From Deferribacteraceae bacterium (GTDB lineage Bacteria; Chrysiogenota; Deferribacteres; Deferribacterales; JAISNW01), in the NCBI GenBank assembly GCA_031285415.1, contig JAITWF010000094.1, positions 1 through 10,651 of the forward strand: a stretch of DNA of 10,651 nt, read 5' to 3'. A model generated the notes under the pieces. The model did not search any database, had not been told where the DNA came from, and saw nothing but the letters and a program-made list of their open reading frames with translations. The position numbers and the translations under genes are program-made. Positions 1 to 6,463 of this stretch are shown here, in pieces; the first letter of the stretch is position 1, and every line of letters starts with the position of its first letter.

Positions 1-401
1 CTTCGCTTTCCAACAGATACACCTAATCGCATTACCTCCTCTGGAAGCTGCGATTCGATGGTTTTGATACGGTTCTGCACGTTTACCGAGTTCATATCGG
101 AATCTGTGCCCAGATTAAATGTGACAGTCAAGCTATACATGCCGTCGTTACCGCTGGAGGAATCCATATACATCATCCCCTCAACGCCGTTAACAGCAGA
201 TTCAATAATCTGTCCAACGGTGGACTCTACTGTTTCTGCATCCGCACCAGGATAGATGGCACTCACACTCACCACCGGCGGCGTAATATCAGGATATTGC
301 GCCGTAGGCATATTCATAATGCAGAGAAGCCCTGCAATGGTGATAACAAGAGATACAACTATCGCAAATCTAGGACGCTTAATAAAAACGTCTGAAATCA
401 T
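1..401 (-). CDS. RND efflux pump inner-membrane transporter, AcrB/HAE1 family (N-terminal 133 residues, cut by window edge)
   Basis: This is the proton-driven inner-membrane component of a tripartite multidrug efflux pump; only the 5' end is present. The visible protein starts MISDVFIKRPRFA, the usual RND N-terminal signature, followed by a first transmembrane helix at about residues 12-30. Next comes the porter-domain opening with AQYPDITPP (35-42), the VSAIYPGADAETVE stretch (45-59) and VNGVEGMMYM (70-79), all typical of AcrB-type pumps. The ATG at 401-399 directly follows the TAA of the adaptor gene, and GGAGG at 413-409 lies 7 nt upstream, inside the adaptor's last codons, so the two are very likely translationally coupled. 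Substrate cannot be read from this fragment. No outer-membrane channel gene is visible; it may lie beyond position 1. The family call is secure. Confidence 0.95.
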   Translation of the reverse strand, partial: MISDVFIKRPRFAIVVSLVITIAGLLCIMNMPTAQYPDITPPVVSVSAIYPGADAETVESTVGQIIESAVNGVEGMMYMDSSSGNDGMYSLTVTFNLGTDSDMNSVNVQNRIKTIESQLPEEVMRLGVSVGKR

Positions 402-1592
402 TTACATTCCTCCGCCTTGTGCGGCGTTCTGCTGTTGCTGTTTAAGCATAGCTTGATACTCATCTTGAGTCATTGCATTCACAGGGGTGTTCGGGCGAAC
501 CTTCTGCGCACCTTCAATAACTATGCGCTCTCCGCCCTTTAGACCGCTCGTAACAACCTGTTTACCACCCTCCAGCTGTTCGCCTACAGTAACAGTTGTG
601 CGAGATACATTATTCTGTGCATCAACTGCCAAAACGTAGCGGCCGCCGATATCGTTTATTATCGCAACCTGTGGAATTACAATGCTTTGAACTGCATTTT
701 TGCTACGTAGATATACAGTTACAGTCTGCCCTTGAGTGAGTTCACCCTGTGGGTTTGGAAATTCGCCACGAATTCTTAACGAGTCCGTCATCCCTTCGAT
801 AGCGTTATCTGTAAAGTTGATCTTGCCGATCTGATTGTATCTGCTACCATCCGATAGATCTATCTGAAGCTCTGCATTTTGGGTGATAATATCGTTAAAT
901 GTCATATTATCGCCGCCAAGATTTTTGCGTAGCTCCTGCATCTGCCTGTCTGTCATAGAGAATAGCACGTACATAGGATCTGGATTTATGACGGTAGTCA
1001 GTGGCCCGTTAGCAGGTCCAACGGTTTCGCCGATATTAAAGTTGATAAGTCCTACCTTACCTGCAACTGGTGATGTAACATCTGTGTACGCCAAGTTTAG
1101 CTCTGCAGCGGCGAGTGCAGCCTCGGCAGCCTCTTTATTCGCCTGTGCAGCGGCAGAGGCGGCGGTTAGGTCGTCGTATTTAGCCTGTGAGATACTGGCA
1201 GATGCCACAAGAGCTTTACCTCTCTCCATCTGGAGTTTAGCATTTTCAGCGGTGGCTGTTGCCTGTGTAAGGCTTGCCGCCGCCTGTTTAACAGTTGCGA
1301 CATACTGCGTTTTTTCTATAGTGAAGAGGAGCTGATCTTTCTCTACAAAATCCCCCTCCTTTACAAGACGATTCTCTAGATAACCGTTCACCCGTGCTGT
1401 AATTGTAGCTTTAAAGGTTGCATCAACCTTACCAATAAAGCTTTCTGTAGGGGTGACATCCTCAATCGCTGCCTCTGTAACGATTACAGTCGGCGGCGGC
1501 ATTTGCTGTTGTTCTTGCACATCTCCATTGCAACCCACAGTCAGGGCAGCAATAGCGAAAATGGATGCCAATAAAATACTTTTTCGCAACAT
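402..1592 (-). CDS. RND efflux periplasmic adaptor lipoprotein, AcrA/MexA family
   Basis: A 396-residue membrane fusion protein that bridges the RND pump and an outer-membrane channel. Residues 1-20 are a lipoprotein signal peptide (positive MLRK, hydrophobic core, lipobox LTVGC) with the acylated Cys21 predicted. After a Pro-rich linker come the first biotinyl-lipoyl half (about 60-95, with ARVNGYLENRLVKEGDFV), an Ala-rich alpha-helical hairpin (about 97-168), the second lipoyl half (170-200, TSPVAGKVG), a beta-barrel (about 205-300) and a membrane-proximal domain (300-375). The C-terminus is a Gln- and Gly-rich tail. Length is normal for the family. The ATG start has AGAGGT at 1606-1601, 8 nt upstream. 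It is the first gene of a two-gene unit with the RND pump and is probably controlled by the promoter and operator-like dyad at 1646-1674. Confidence 0.95.
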   Translation of the reverse strand: MLRKSILLASIFAIAALTVGCNGDVQEQQQMPPPTVIVTEAAIEDVTPTESFIGKVDATFKATITARVNGYLENRLVKEGDFVEKDQLLFTIEKTQYVATVKQAAASLTQATATAENAKLQMERGKALVASASISQAKYDDLTAASAAAQANKEAAEAALAAAELNLAYTDVTSPVAGKVGLINFNIGETVGPANGPLTTVINPDPMYVLFSMTDRQMQELRKNLGGDNMTFNDIITQNAELQIDLSDGSRYNQIGKINFTDNAIEGMTDSLRIRGEFPNPQGELTQGQTVTVYLRSKNAVQSIVIPQVAIINDIGGRYVLAVDAQNNVSRTTVTVGEQLEGGKQVVTSGLKGGERIVIEGAQKVRPNTPVNAMTQDEYQAMLKQQQQNAAQGGGM

Positions 1593-1645
1593 TCTTTATT
1601 ACCTCTAAATTAAATAGATTTTAGATATGGAAAAAATCACAATGT

Positions 1646-1674
1646 ATAGTATACCTATCGTATACTGTATGCAA
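1646..1674 (-). promoter_or_regulatory. Candidate promoter of the RND efflux operon
   Basis: On the minus strand TTGCAT (1674-1669) is followed after 17 bp by TACTAT (1651-1646), a moderate sigma70-like pair. A better -10 hexamer, TATACT (1653-1648), would give a 15-bp spacer. It lies about 55-80 bp upstream of the adaptor ATG in the 192-bp spacer after uspA. The -35 matches only the TTG part of the consensus, so the exact register is uncertain. Confidence 0.45.
1648..1666. promoter_or_regulatory. Operator-like perfect dyad (7-5-7) inside the efflux promoter
   Basis: AGTATAC (1648-1654) and GTATACT (1660-1666) are perfect inverted arms around CTATC. The dyad fills the space between the proposed -35 and -10 and overlaps the -10, the usual position for a TetR-, MarR- or similar-family repressor site that controls an efflux pump. 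No regulator gene is present in the window, so the binding protein is unknown. The symmetry is seen directly; the regulatory role is inference. Confidence 0.55.
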
Positions 1675-1752
1675 GAGTTTTTTTGGGAAAGGACTGGCTT
1701 TTTTATTAAGCTACAATGGGATATCTGGTTTACGCTATATACTATTGTTTTA

Positions 1753-1780
1753 AATTCCCCTTCGCCAGCGAAGGGGAATT
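1753..1780 (-). terminator. 13-bp inverted repeat just after uspA, possible terminator
   Basis: AATTCCCCTTCGC (1753-1765) and its exact reverse complement (1768-1780) leave only 2 nt between arms, so as RNA it would form a 12-bp stem with a 4-nt loop. It begins 5 nt after the uspA stop, where a terminator is expected. The U-tract on the minus strand is poor (AATTTAAAAC), so it could instead stabilise the 3' end or be a dispersed repeat. Confidence 0.5.
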
Positions 1781-1784
1781 CTAG

Positions 1785-2228
1785 TCAGCTTGGTTTTACC
1801 GTCAATACAGGGCAGTGTGCCTTTCCGATAACCTTTTCAGCTGTAGAGCCAAATAGTACGTGCTGGATCCCTGTGCGTCCATGGGTGCCGATCACGATCA
1901 AGTCTACGCCAGATTCCTCTGCCCATTTTGTGATCTCTGCATGTGGGGTACCCTTCAAAATTTTGGTGGTGTACTTTACATCTTTCAGGATCTCGCTCTC
2001 GGATGTGAATTTGTCCATATGCTGCATAACACCGCTCTCAAGCTCACCCATAAAGCCCTGCAAGGTGCCCTGTGGTACGTACATAGTGATAAGGTAGGTT
2101 TCGTCGAATATAACGTGTGCTATCTCTAGCTCCGCATTGAACATCTTCTGAAGGTAGACTGCATACTCGAGAGCGTGCCTTGACGCATCGGAGAAGTCGG
2201 TTGGGAATAGAATTTTACTTACTTGCAT
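1785..2228 (-). CDS. Universal stress protein, UspA family
   Basis: A 147-residue single-domain Usp protein of normal family length. It opens with the beta-strand KILFPTDFSDAS, including the conserved Asp11, and ends with the ATP-binding signature G-2x-G-9x-G-S: GTHG at 114-117 and GST at 127-129, then CPVLTVKPS. Members of this type usually bind ATP, dimerise and act in stress survival; the specific role cannot be read from sequence. The start at 2228 is chosen because GGGAGG (2242-2237) sits 8 nt upstream and homology begins at MQVSKILFP. The open frame extends upstream to an ATG at 2330, but those 34 codons lie inside sppA and look non-coding. It follows sppA by 14 nt and is probably co-transcribed with it. 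Confidence 0.93.
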   Translation of the reverse strand: MQVSKILFPTDFSDASRHALEYAVYLQKMFNAELEIAHVIFDETYLITMYVPQGTLQGFMGELESGVMQHMDKFTSESEILKDVKYTTKILKGTPHAEITKWAEESGVDLIVIGTHGRTGIQHVLFGSTAEKVIGKAHCPVLTVKPS

Positions 2229-2242
2229 AGTAATAGCCTCCC

Positions 2243-3103
2243 TTAATATTCTAACATATAATAAAACCCAGCAGGATTCAACCCACTTGTGGGGATAATA
2301 TCCTCTGCCTCTGTCATGACCCTTTTCCACATAGGTAGTACTTCGTCATGTATCTCATGATATTTAATATCTGGAGTACCGAGATCCTTTGCCATCTCGA
2401 GGTATACATCGTACCACGATCCCATACGATCTACAAGCCCATGTGACATCGCCATGCGACCAGTATAGATACGCCCATCGGCGAGAGTTCTCGTTTCATT
2501 ATCTGTCAGATTTCTTCTGGAGCTAACTGCCTGCACAAACTGATCGTACATATCCATAACGATAGCTGAAAGCACCGCCTGATCTTCGTCTGTCATCGGT
2601 CGGCTAGGGTTGCCAGCGTCTTTATATAATCCAGATTTTATAACCTGCTCAGAGATCCCGATCTTATCGTAAAGTCCAGAGTAGTTTGGCACCTGCATAA
2701 TCACGCCGATACTGCCAGTGATAGTTGTAGGCATTGCATATATTCGGTTTGCTGGCAGAGCTGCCATATATCCGCCAGAGGCGGCGGTGGAGCCCATCGC
2801 TACATAGAGCGGTTTCTTGATCGTTAATAGATATTCATAGATCGCCTGGCTCGGTGTAACAAGCCCACCAGGCGAATTTATGCGCAGTACATAGCCTTTG
2901 GCATAGTCGTCATCCTCTAGCTTGCGAAACTTTTCAATGGTCGTTTCGGCGTCGAATATCACGCCGTTGAGGTCTAGCACAGCGATATAATCCTCGTCTG
3001 CGGCGTACTCGTAGCCACCAAAGATAGCCACAACGCCACGCACAAAGAGGACTACCATCATAAGAACCACTAACCATTGAAAAGATCTTTTGACTATGTT
3101 CAT
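2243..3103 (-). CDS. sppA: Signal peptide peptidase SppA, short (S49 family) form
   Basis: A 286-residue membrane-anchored serine protease with a Ser-Lys dyad that degrades cleaved signal peptides. One N-terminal transmembrane helix (about 8-28) is followed by a single ClpP-like S49 domain. The strand LRINSPGG (73-80) and the nucleophile motif STAASGGY, with catalytic Ser109, are clear. The general base is Lys161 in KSGLYKD (156-162). Their 52-residue separation equals that of Bacillus subtilis SppA (Ser147/Lys199, from memory). This is the one-domain type, unlike the double-length E. coli enzyme. The ATG at 3103 has AAGG at 3114-3111, 7 nt upstream. The gene lies 184 nt after rpsA across a repeat-filled spacer, and uspA follows after 14 nt. 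An rpsA-sppA neighbourhood is, from memory, found in several Desulfobacterota and related lineages. Confidence 0.95.
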   Translation of the reverse strand: MNIVKRSFQWLVVLMMVVLFVRGVVAIFGGYEYAADEDYIAVLDLNGVIFDAETTIEKFRKLEDDDYAKGYVLRINSPGGLVTPSQAIYEYLLTIKKPLYVAMGSTAASGGYMAALPANRIYAMPTTITGSIGVIMQVPNYSGLYDKIGISEQVIKSGLYKDAGNPSRPMTDEDQAVLSAIVMDMYDQFVQAVSSRRNLTDNETRTLADGRIYTGRMAMSHGLVDRMGSWYDVYLEMAKDLGTPDIKYHEIHDEVLPMWKRVMTEAEDIIPTSGLNPAGFYYMLEY

Positions 3104-3127
3104 TAATAATCCTTACATAATTTCTGG

Positions 3128-3148
3128 ATTGCGGATCTCGTCCGCAAT
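3128..3148. repeat. Short palindromic repeat, 8-bp stem with 5-nt loop
   Basis: ATTGCGGA (3128-3135) and TCCGCAAT (3141-3148) are perfect inverted arms around TCTCG. With its flanks it reads, on the minus strand, as the peptide RHCGRDPQSRN, a string I recall from many spurious ORF calls that cover dispersed intergenic repeats in unrelated bacteria. It lies in the leader just upstream of sppA. Its genome copy number is not testable here. Confidence 0.6.
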
Positions 3149-3169
3149 GACGCATATGGTGATTATGCT

Positions 3170-3292
3170 AATAATCGTCAGCTTGGATGCAACGCAAGGC
3201 GGCTTTCGCCAAGACAACCGGAGTGTACTCGAGCGTACATGAGGATTGGCTTGGCGAAAATAACGCAGCGGTGCGCCGAGATCACGATTATT
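3170..3292. repeat. 123-nt imperfect palindrome overlapping the rpsA stop codon
   Basis: Outer arms AATAATCGT (3170-3178) and ACGATTATT (3284-3292) are perfect complements. Moving inward on nearly the same symmetry axis are CTTGG/CCGAG (3182-3186/3276-3280, one G-T pair), TTTCGCCAAG/CTTGGCGAAA (3204-3213/3250-3259, 10 bp perfect), CAA/TTG (3215-3217/3246-3248) and GTGTAC/GTACAT (3223-3228/3235-3240). The right arm contains the TAA stop (3290-3288) and last Lys codon of rpsA. It could be a MITE- or REP-like element, or an RNA structure that terminates transcription or protects the rpsA message. No U-tract follows it on the minus strand. Confidence 0.7.
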
Positions 3293-5792
3293 TCAATATA
3301 TCTTTGAAGATTGCTCCAAACCCTTGCCCTTCGTCTGACTTCTCAAGCTTCTTCATATACTCTTTCGTCTCTTTGCGCTCCGAGTCTACGATCATCTTTC
3401 TGACAGAGAGTAGCAGTGTGCGATCCTTCTGATCCGCCTTTATGATAATAGCGGTGAGTTTGTCGCCCACATTGTATGAATCCAGAGAGGCATTTGCAGG
3501 ATCAAGCTCGTTCGATGGAATCTGTCCTACAAGTCCGTTTGGAAGTGTAACGTCTAAACCATTTTTAGTTACAGCGGCGATAGTCACCTCTGTAGTATTG
3601 CCACCTTTGGTGCCAGATTTAGGCATATCTCTCCAAGGGTTTGCCGCAAGCTGTTTCAAGCCAAGGCTTACACGCTCACGCTCCTCGTCGATCTTCAATA
3701 CCTTCGCCTGCACCTCGTCGCCAGCTTTGAATAGAGTGTTCAGATCTGTTGGCTCTGCACCCCAGGTGACATCGCTTTTACGGATCAGACCATCTACAAA
3801 TTGACCGAAATCAACGAATACGCCGAAATCTGTCACATTTTTAACTGTACCGGTGATAGTGCTGCCCTCTGCGCACTCTGTTCTTAGTGTCTGCCAAGGG
3901 TTTTCAGTCATCATCTTAACGCTGATAATGATACGTTTATGTTCATTGTCGTAGTCGAGCACTCGCCCCTCTACCTTATCTTTAGGGTTTACAGATATTC
4001 TAGAGTTGCGCAGCCATGTAAGCTCCTCTAGTGGCACAAATACATCCACGCCTGGCTCTGCCTCGCCGATAAAGCCGTTGCGGCGTCTGCCAACCATTAC
4101 TGCGTTCACGGTGCTATCTATAGGGTATTTCGCCTGTACAGTCGCCCATGGATCCTCTGAAAGCTGTTTCAGACCGACCTCGATCTTGCCAGTTTCGTTG
4201 TTGATCTCGAGGATGATAACGTCGAGTGACTGCCCCTCTTCAACGAACTTTGCAGGGTTGCGAGGGCGTCCCCAGCTGATATTAGATTTATGTAGGAAGC
4301 CGTCTACTGCGCCGAAGCTAACGAATGCACCGTACTCTTTAAGGGTTTTGATGGTGCCGTTCATCACATCGCCAACCTTTATATTGCCGATAAATTCGCC
4401 ACGGCTCTTGTTCTCCTGCTCGAGGATGAAATCTTTAGGGGAGACGAGAGCTGATTTGTGTCGTCCGTTTCCGCCAAATTTTAGAACTTTAGCCTGAACT
4501 GTTTTGCCGATATATTCAGATGGATCTTTCATTCTGCTCTTTAGATCGATATGATTGTCGGGGATAAATGCGTCGATATCGCCGATCTTGCCACGATAGC
4601 CCTTGTCGACCTTCGATTCGATCTTAACCTTCACAACTTTGTCGACAGAATCTCTAAGCGAATTCCACTCAGAGGCTCCGTCCGCCATTCTGCGAGTTAA
4701 CTGCATATACCCGCCGGTGTTAAATCCTGCAACGACAAGCTCAACAGAGTCGCCAACTTTCACGTCAGCCCCCAGTTCGCTTTTGTCCACAACGCCTTCA
4801 GTTTTGCTACCGACGTTGACAATTACCTCATTGCCTTGAATTTGCGCTATCACGCCTTTGACAGTAGATCCTCTGGTGGGCTGCTTGAGCGACTCCTCTA
4901 ACATAGATTCAAAATCTTCCATACTCTCTTCGCTTCTCTTGTTTTCATTACTCATAAGTGCCCTCTCCAGTATATATTCCTTTACTTTATAGACTAAATT
5001 CATCGGTGTGCTAGCGCCTGCGGATACCCCCACAAGCTTCGCCCCAGCCGTCATTGAATCTGTAAGCTCCTCTTCCGTTTCGATATGATAAACCCTTTTG
5101 CAAACATCTTTGCAGATCTGATATAGCCGAGTGGTGTTTGCGCTATTTCGCCCACCGACTATAATCATCACATCCGCCTCTTTAGCAAGCTTCAGTGCAG
5201 CAGATTGCCTGCTTTGAGTGGCGTTGCATATAGTGCGAGAGATGTTCAGGTTGTCACACTTCCCCTTTAAAACATCTATAATATTTTTATATGTATCTTC
5301 ATTTTGAGTGGTCTGTGCTGCGATTCCGTATGTTGACGAATAGGGGAGCTTCTGCGCATCCTCAACAGAGGAGATAACAAAATATTTGCCCTTTATATAG
5401 CTCACAATCCCCTGAACTTCGGGATGGTCTATCTCCCCAACCACAACAACAGGGACATCGTTCTCTGATAGTTTAGAGACCGCCTCCTGCACCTTTTTCA
5501 CAAAGGGGCATGTGGCGTCGATTATGCTTTGAGTTTTAGTTGCAAGCTCTCTCATCTCACCGACTGTAGCGCCATGAGTACGCACAATAGCGGTCATCTC
5601 AGGCGCAATCTCGTCGAGATGATTTTTAACTACAACCCCACGAGAGGCAAGTTCTTTGACAACTTGGGGATTATGTATTATTGGACCAAATGTAACAACG
5701 TTCTGATCTTTTTGCACGGCATCGTTAACGATCTGGATCGCTCGCTCTACACCGAAACAAAACCCTGCATAATCTGCTATAGTTACTCTCAT
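3288..5792 (-). CDS. ispH-rpsA: Bifunctional fusion: HMBPP reductase (IspH) - 30S ribosomal protein S1
   Basis: An 834-residue fusion. Residues 1-277 are IspH, the iron-sulfur enzyme that makes IPP and DMAPP from HMBPP in the MEP pathway. The three cluster ligands are Cys12, Cys95 and Cys189; His40, His73, His123 and Glu125 (in DHPEVQG) match the active-site set, and NSAN (216-219) lies at the substrate loop. Residues 280-834 are a six-domain S1 protein: domains at about 308-367, 385-452, 471-541, 557-626, 641-713 and 732-799, the third and fifth being the most typical, ending FGAIFKDILK. IspH-S1 fusions are known from Clostridia, usually, as I recall, with four S1 domains. The start overlaps cmk by ATGA and has a poor ribosome site. 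A strong one precedes Met280, so a free 555-residue S1 is probably also made. Confidence 0.95.
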   Translation of the reverse strand: MRVTIADYAGFCFGVERAIQIVNDAVQKDQNVVTFGPIIHNPQVVKELASRGVVVKNHLDEIAPEMTAIVRTHGATVGEMRELATKTQSIIDATCPFVKKVQEAVSKLSENDVPVVVVGEIDHPEVQGIVSYIKGKYFVISSVEDAQKLPYSSTYGIAAQTTQNEDTYKNIIDVLKGKCDNLNISRTICNATQSRQSAALKLAKEADVMIIVGGRNSANTTRLYQICKDVCKRVYHIETEEELTDSMTAGAKLVGVSAGASTPMNLVYKVKEYILERALMSNENKRSEESMEDFESMLEESLKQPTRGSTVKGVIAQIQGNEVIVNVGSKTEGVVDKSELGADVKVGDSVELVVAGFNTGGYMQLTRRMADGASEWNSLRDSVDKVVKVKIESKVDKGYRGKIGDIDAFIPDNHIDLKSRMKDPSEYIGKTVQAKVLKFGGNGRHKSALVSPKDFILEQENKSRGEFIGNIKVGDVMNGTIKTLKEYGAFVSFGAVDGFLHKSNISWGRPRNPAKFVEEGQSLDVIILEINNETGKIEVGLKQLSEDPWATVQAKYPIDSTVNAVMVGRRRNGFIGEAEPGVDVFVPLEELTWLRNSRISVNPKDKVEGRVLDYDNEHKRIIISVKMMTENPWQTLRTECAEGSTITGTVKNVTDFGVFVDFGQFVDGLIRKSDVTWGAEPTDLNTLFKAGDEVQAKVLKIDEERERVSLGLKQLAANPWRDMPKSGTKGGNTTEVTIAAVTKNGLDVTLPNGLVGQIPSNELDPANASLDSYNVGDKLTAIIIKADQKDRTLLLSVRKMIVDSERKETKEYMKKLEKSDEGQGFGAIFKDILK
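4953..4968 (-). promoter_or_regulatory. Internal ribosome binding site and in-frame start for free S1
   Basis: GGAGAGG (4968-4962) lies 6 nt before the ATG at 4955-4953, which encodes Met280 of the fusion. Initiation here would give a 555-residue six-domain S1, close to the 557 residues of free-standing E. coli S1 and beginning MSNENKRSEES, like a natural S1 N-terminus. By contrast the fusion's own ATG at 5792 is preceded directly by GGGGAAGG with almost no spacing. The motif and spacing are seen; use in the cell is inference. Confidence 0.65.
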
Positions 5793-6463
5793 CCTTCCCC
5801 GATAGTAGCCCTAAAATCTTTCACAGCGTCACCTATTATCGCTGTAACTTCGTCTATTGTCAAGCATGTTGTGTCAATTTCCGTTGCATCATCTGATCTT
5901 TTTAGCGGAGAAGCCGTTCTTTCGGAGTCTTTTCGATCTCTTTCGATGATCTCTTTCAGAACTTCATCGTAGTTCGCCTGTGTACCTTTACCATTCCACT
6001 CTGCTGTTCGCCTCTTCGCACGCTCTTCGGCGGAGGCTGTCAGAAAGAACTTTAGCTCGGCATTCGGCAATACTACGGTGCCGATATCTCTGCCATCCAT
6101 TATAACATCCACCTGCAAAGCTATTGCACGCTGTTTCTCTGTCATAATAGCACGCAGATCTGCATTTGCCGCTACGTCGCTCACAAGTGCCGTCACCTCT
6201 GGCGTGCGGATCGCCTCCGATACATCGTCAACGTTATTTTTATAGGCTAATTTAAGAGCCTTGCCACTATCGTAGAACTGAAACTCTACCGATGGAAGGA
6301 GGGCAAGAAGCTCGTCGAACTGCATGTTATGCTTGAGTTTTAGCCAAGCGCACGCCCGATACATCGCACCGGTATCGAGATATGTAAGTCCGTATTGAGA
6401 CGCAATTCGCTTTGCTATTGTGCTTTTGCCGCTGCCGGCTGGGCCATCGATTGCAACTTTCAT
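5789..6463 (-). CDS. cmk: Cytidylate (CMP/dCMP) kinase
   Basis: A 224-residue cytosolic P-loop kinase that phosphorylates CMP and dCMP with ATP. Walker A is GPAGSGKST (7-15). The CMP-binding region has LDTGAMYR (29-36), and DGRDIGT (123-129) is the family motif that contacts the nucleotide. The LID and C-terminal part has RDRKDSERTASPL (175-187). Length is normal for bacterial Cmk. The ATG at 6463 has GGAGG (6475-6471) 7 nt upstream and overlaps the trmFO stop as ATGA. The gene's own TGA overlaps the ispH-rpsA ATG in the same way. Such double coupling makes it an internal gene of one operon. cmk next to ispH and rpsA is a recurrent arrangement, especially in Clostridia. Confidence 0.97.
   Translation of the reverse strand: MKVAIDGPAGSGKSTIAKRIASQYGLTYLDTGAMYRACAWLKLKHNMQFDELLALLPSVEFQFYDSGKALKLAYKNNVDDVSEAIRTPEVTALVSDVAANADLRAIMTEKQRAIALQVDVIMDGRDIGTVVLPNAELKFFLTASAEERAKRRTAEWNGKGTQANYDEVLKEIIERDRKDSERTASPLKRSDDATEIDTTCLTIDEVTAIIGDAVKDFRATIGEG

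Noticed and set aside
58..456. Plus-strand open frames opposite the RND pump and adaptor
   Set aside because: They lie antisense to clear RND-family coding sequence and show no recognisable domain or ribosome site.
883..1335. 150-residue plus-strand open frame inside the adaptor gene
   Set aside because: It is the antisense shadow of the Ala-rich helical hairpin; its composition mirrors that repeat and no family is recognisable.
1627..2097. 156-residue plus-strand open frame from the spacer into uspA
   Set aside because: It crosses the efflux promoter and the inverted repeat and then runs antisense to uspA; no homology signal.
2229..2330. 34-codon N-terminal extension of UspA
   Set aside because: It overlaps the sppA 3' end, is unlike any Usp N-terminus, and a good ribosome site supports the start at 2228.
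2934..3155. 73-residue minus-strand open frame starting MRHCGRDPQSRN
   Set aside because: It is the translation of the hairpin repeat running into sppA in the wrong frame, a common spurious call.
3187..3432. 81-residue plus-strand open frame over the palindrome
   Set aside because: It is formed by the 123-nt palindrome and the antisense of the rpsA 3' end.
3442..4839. Several plus-strand open frames opposite the S1 domains
   Set aside because: The minus-strand S1 repeats are unmistakable; these are shadows of a repetitive coding region.
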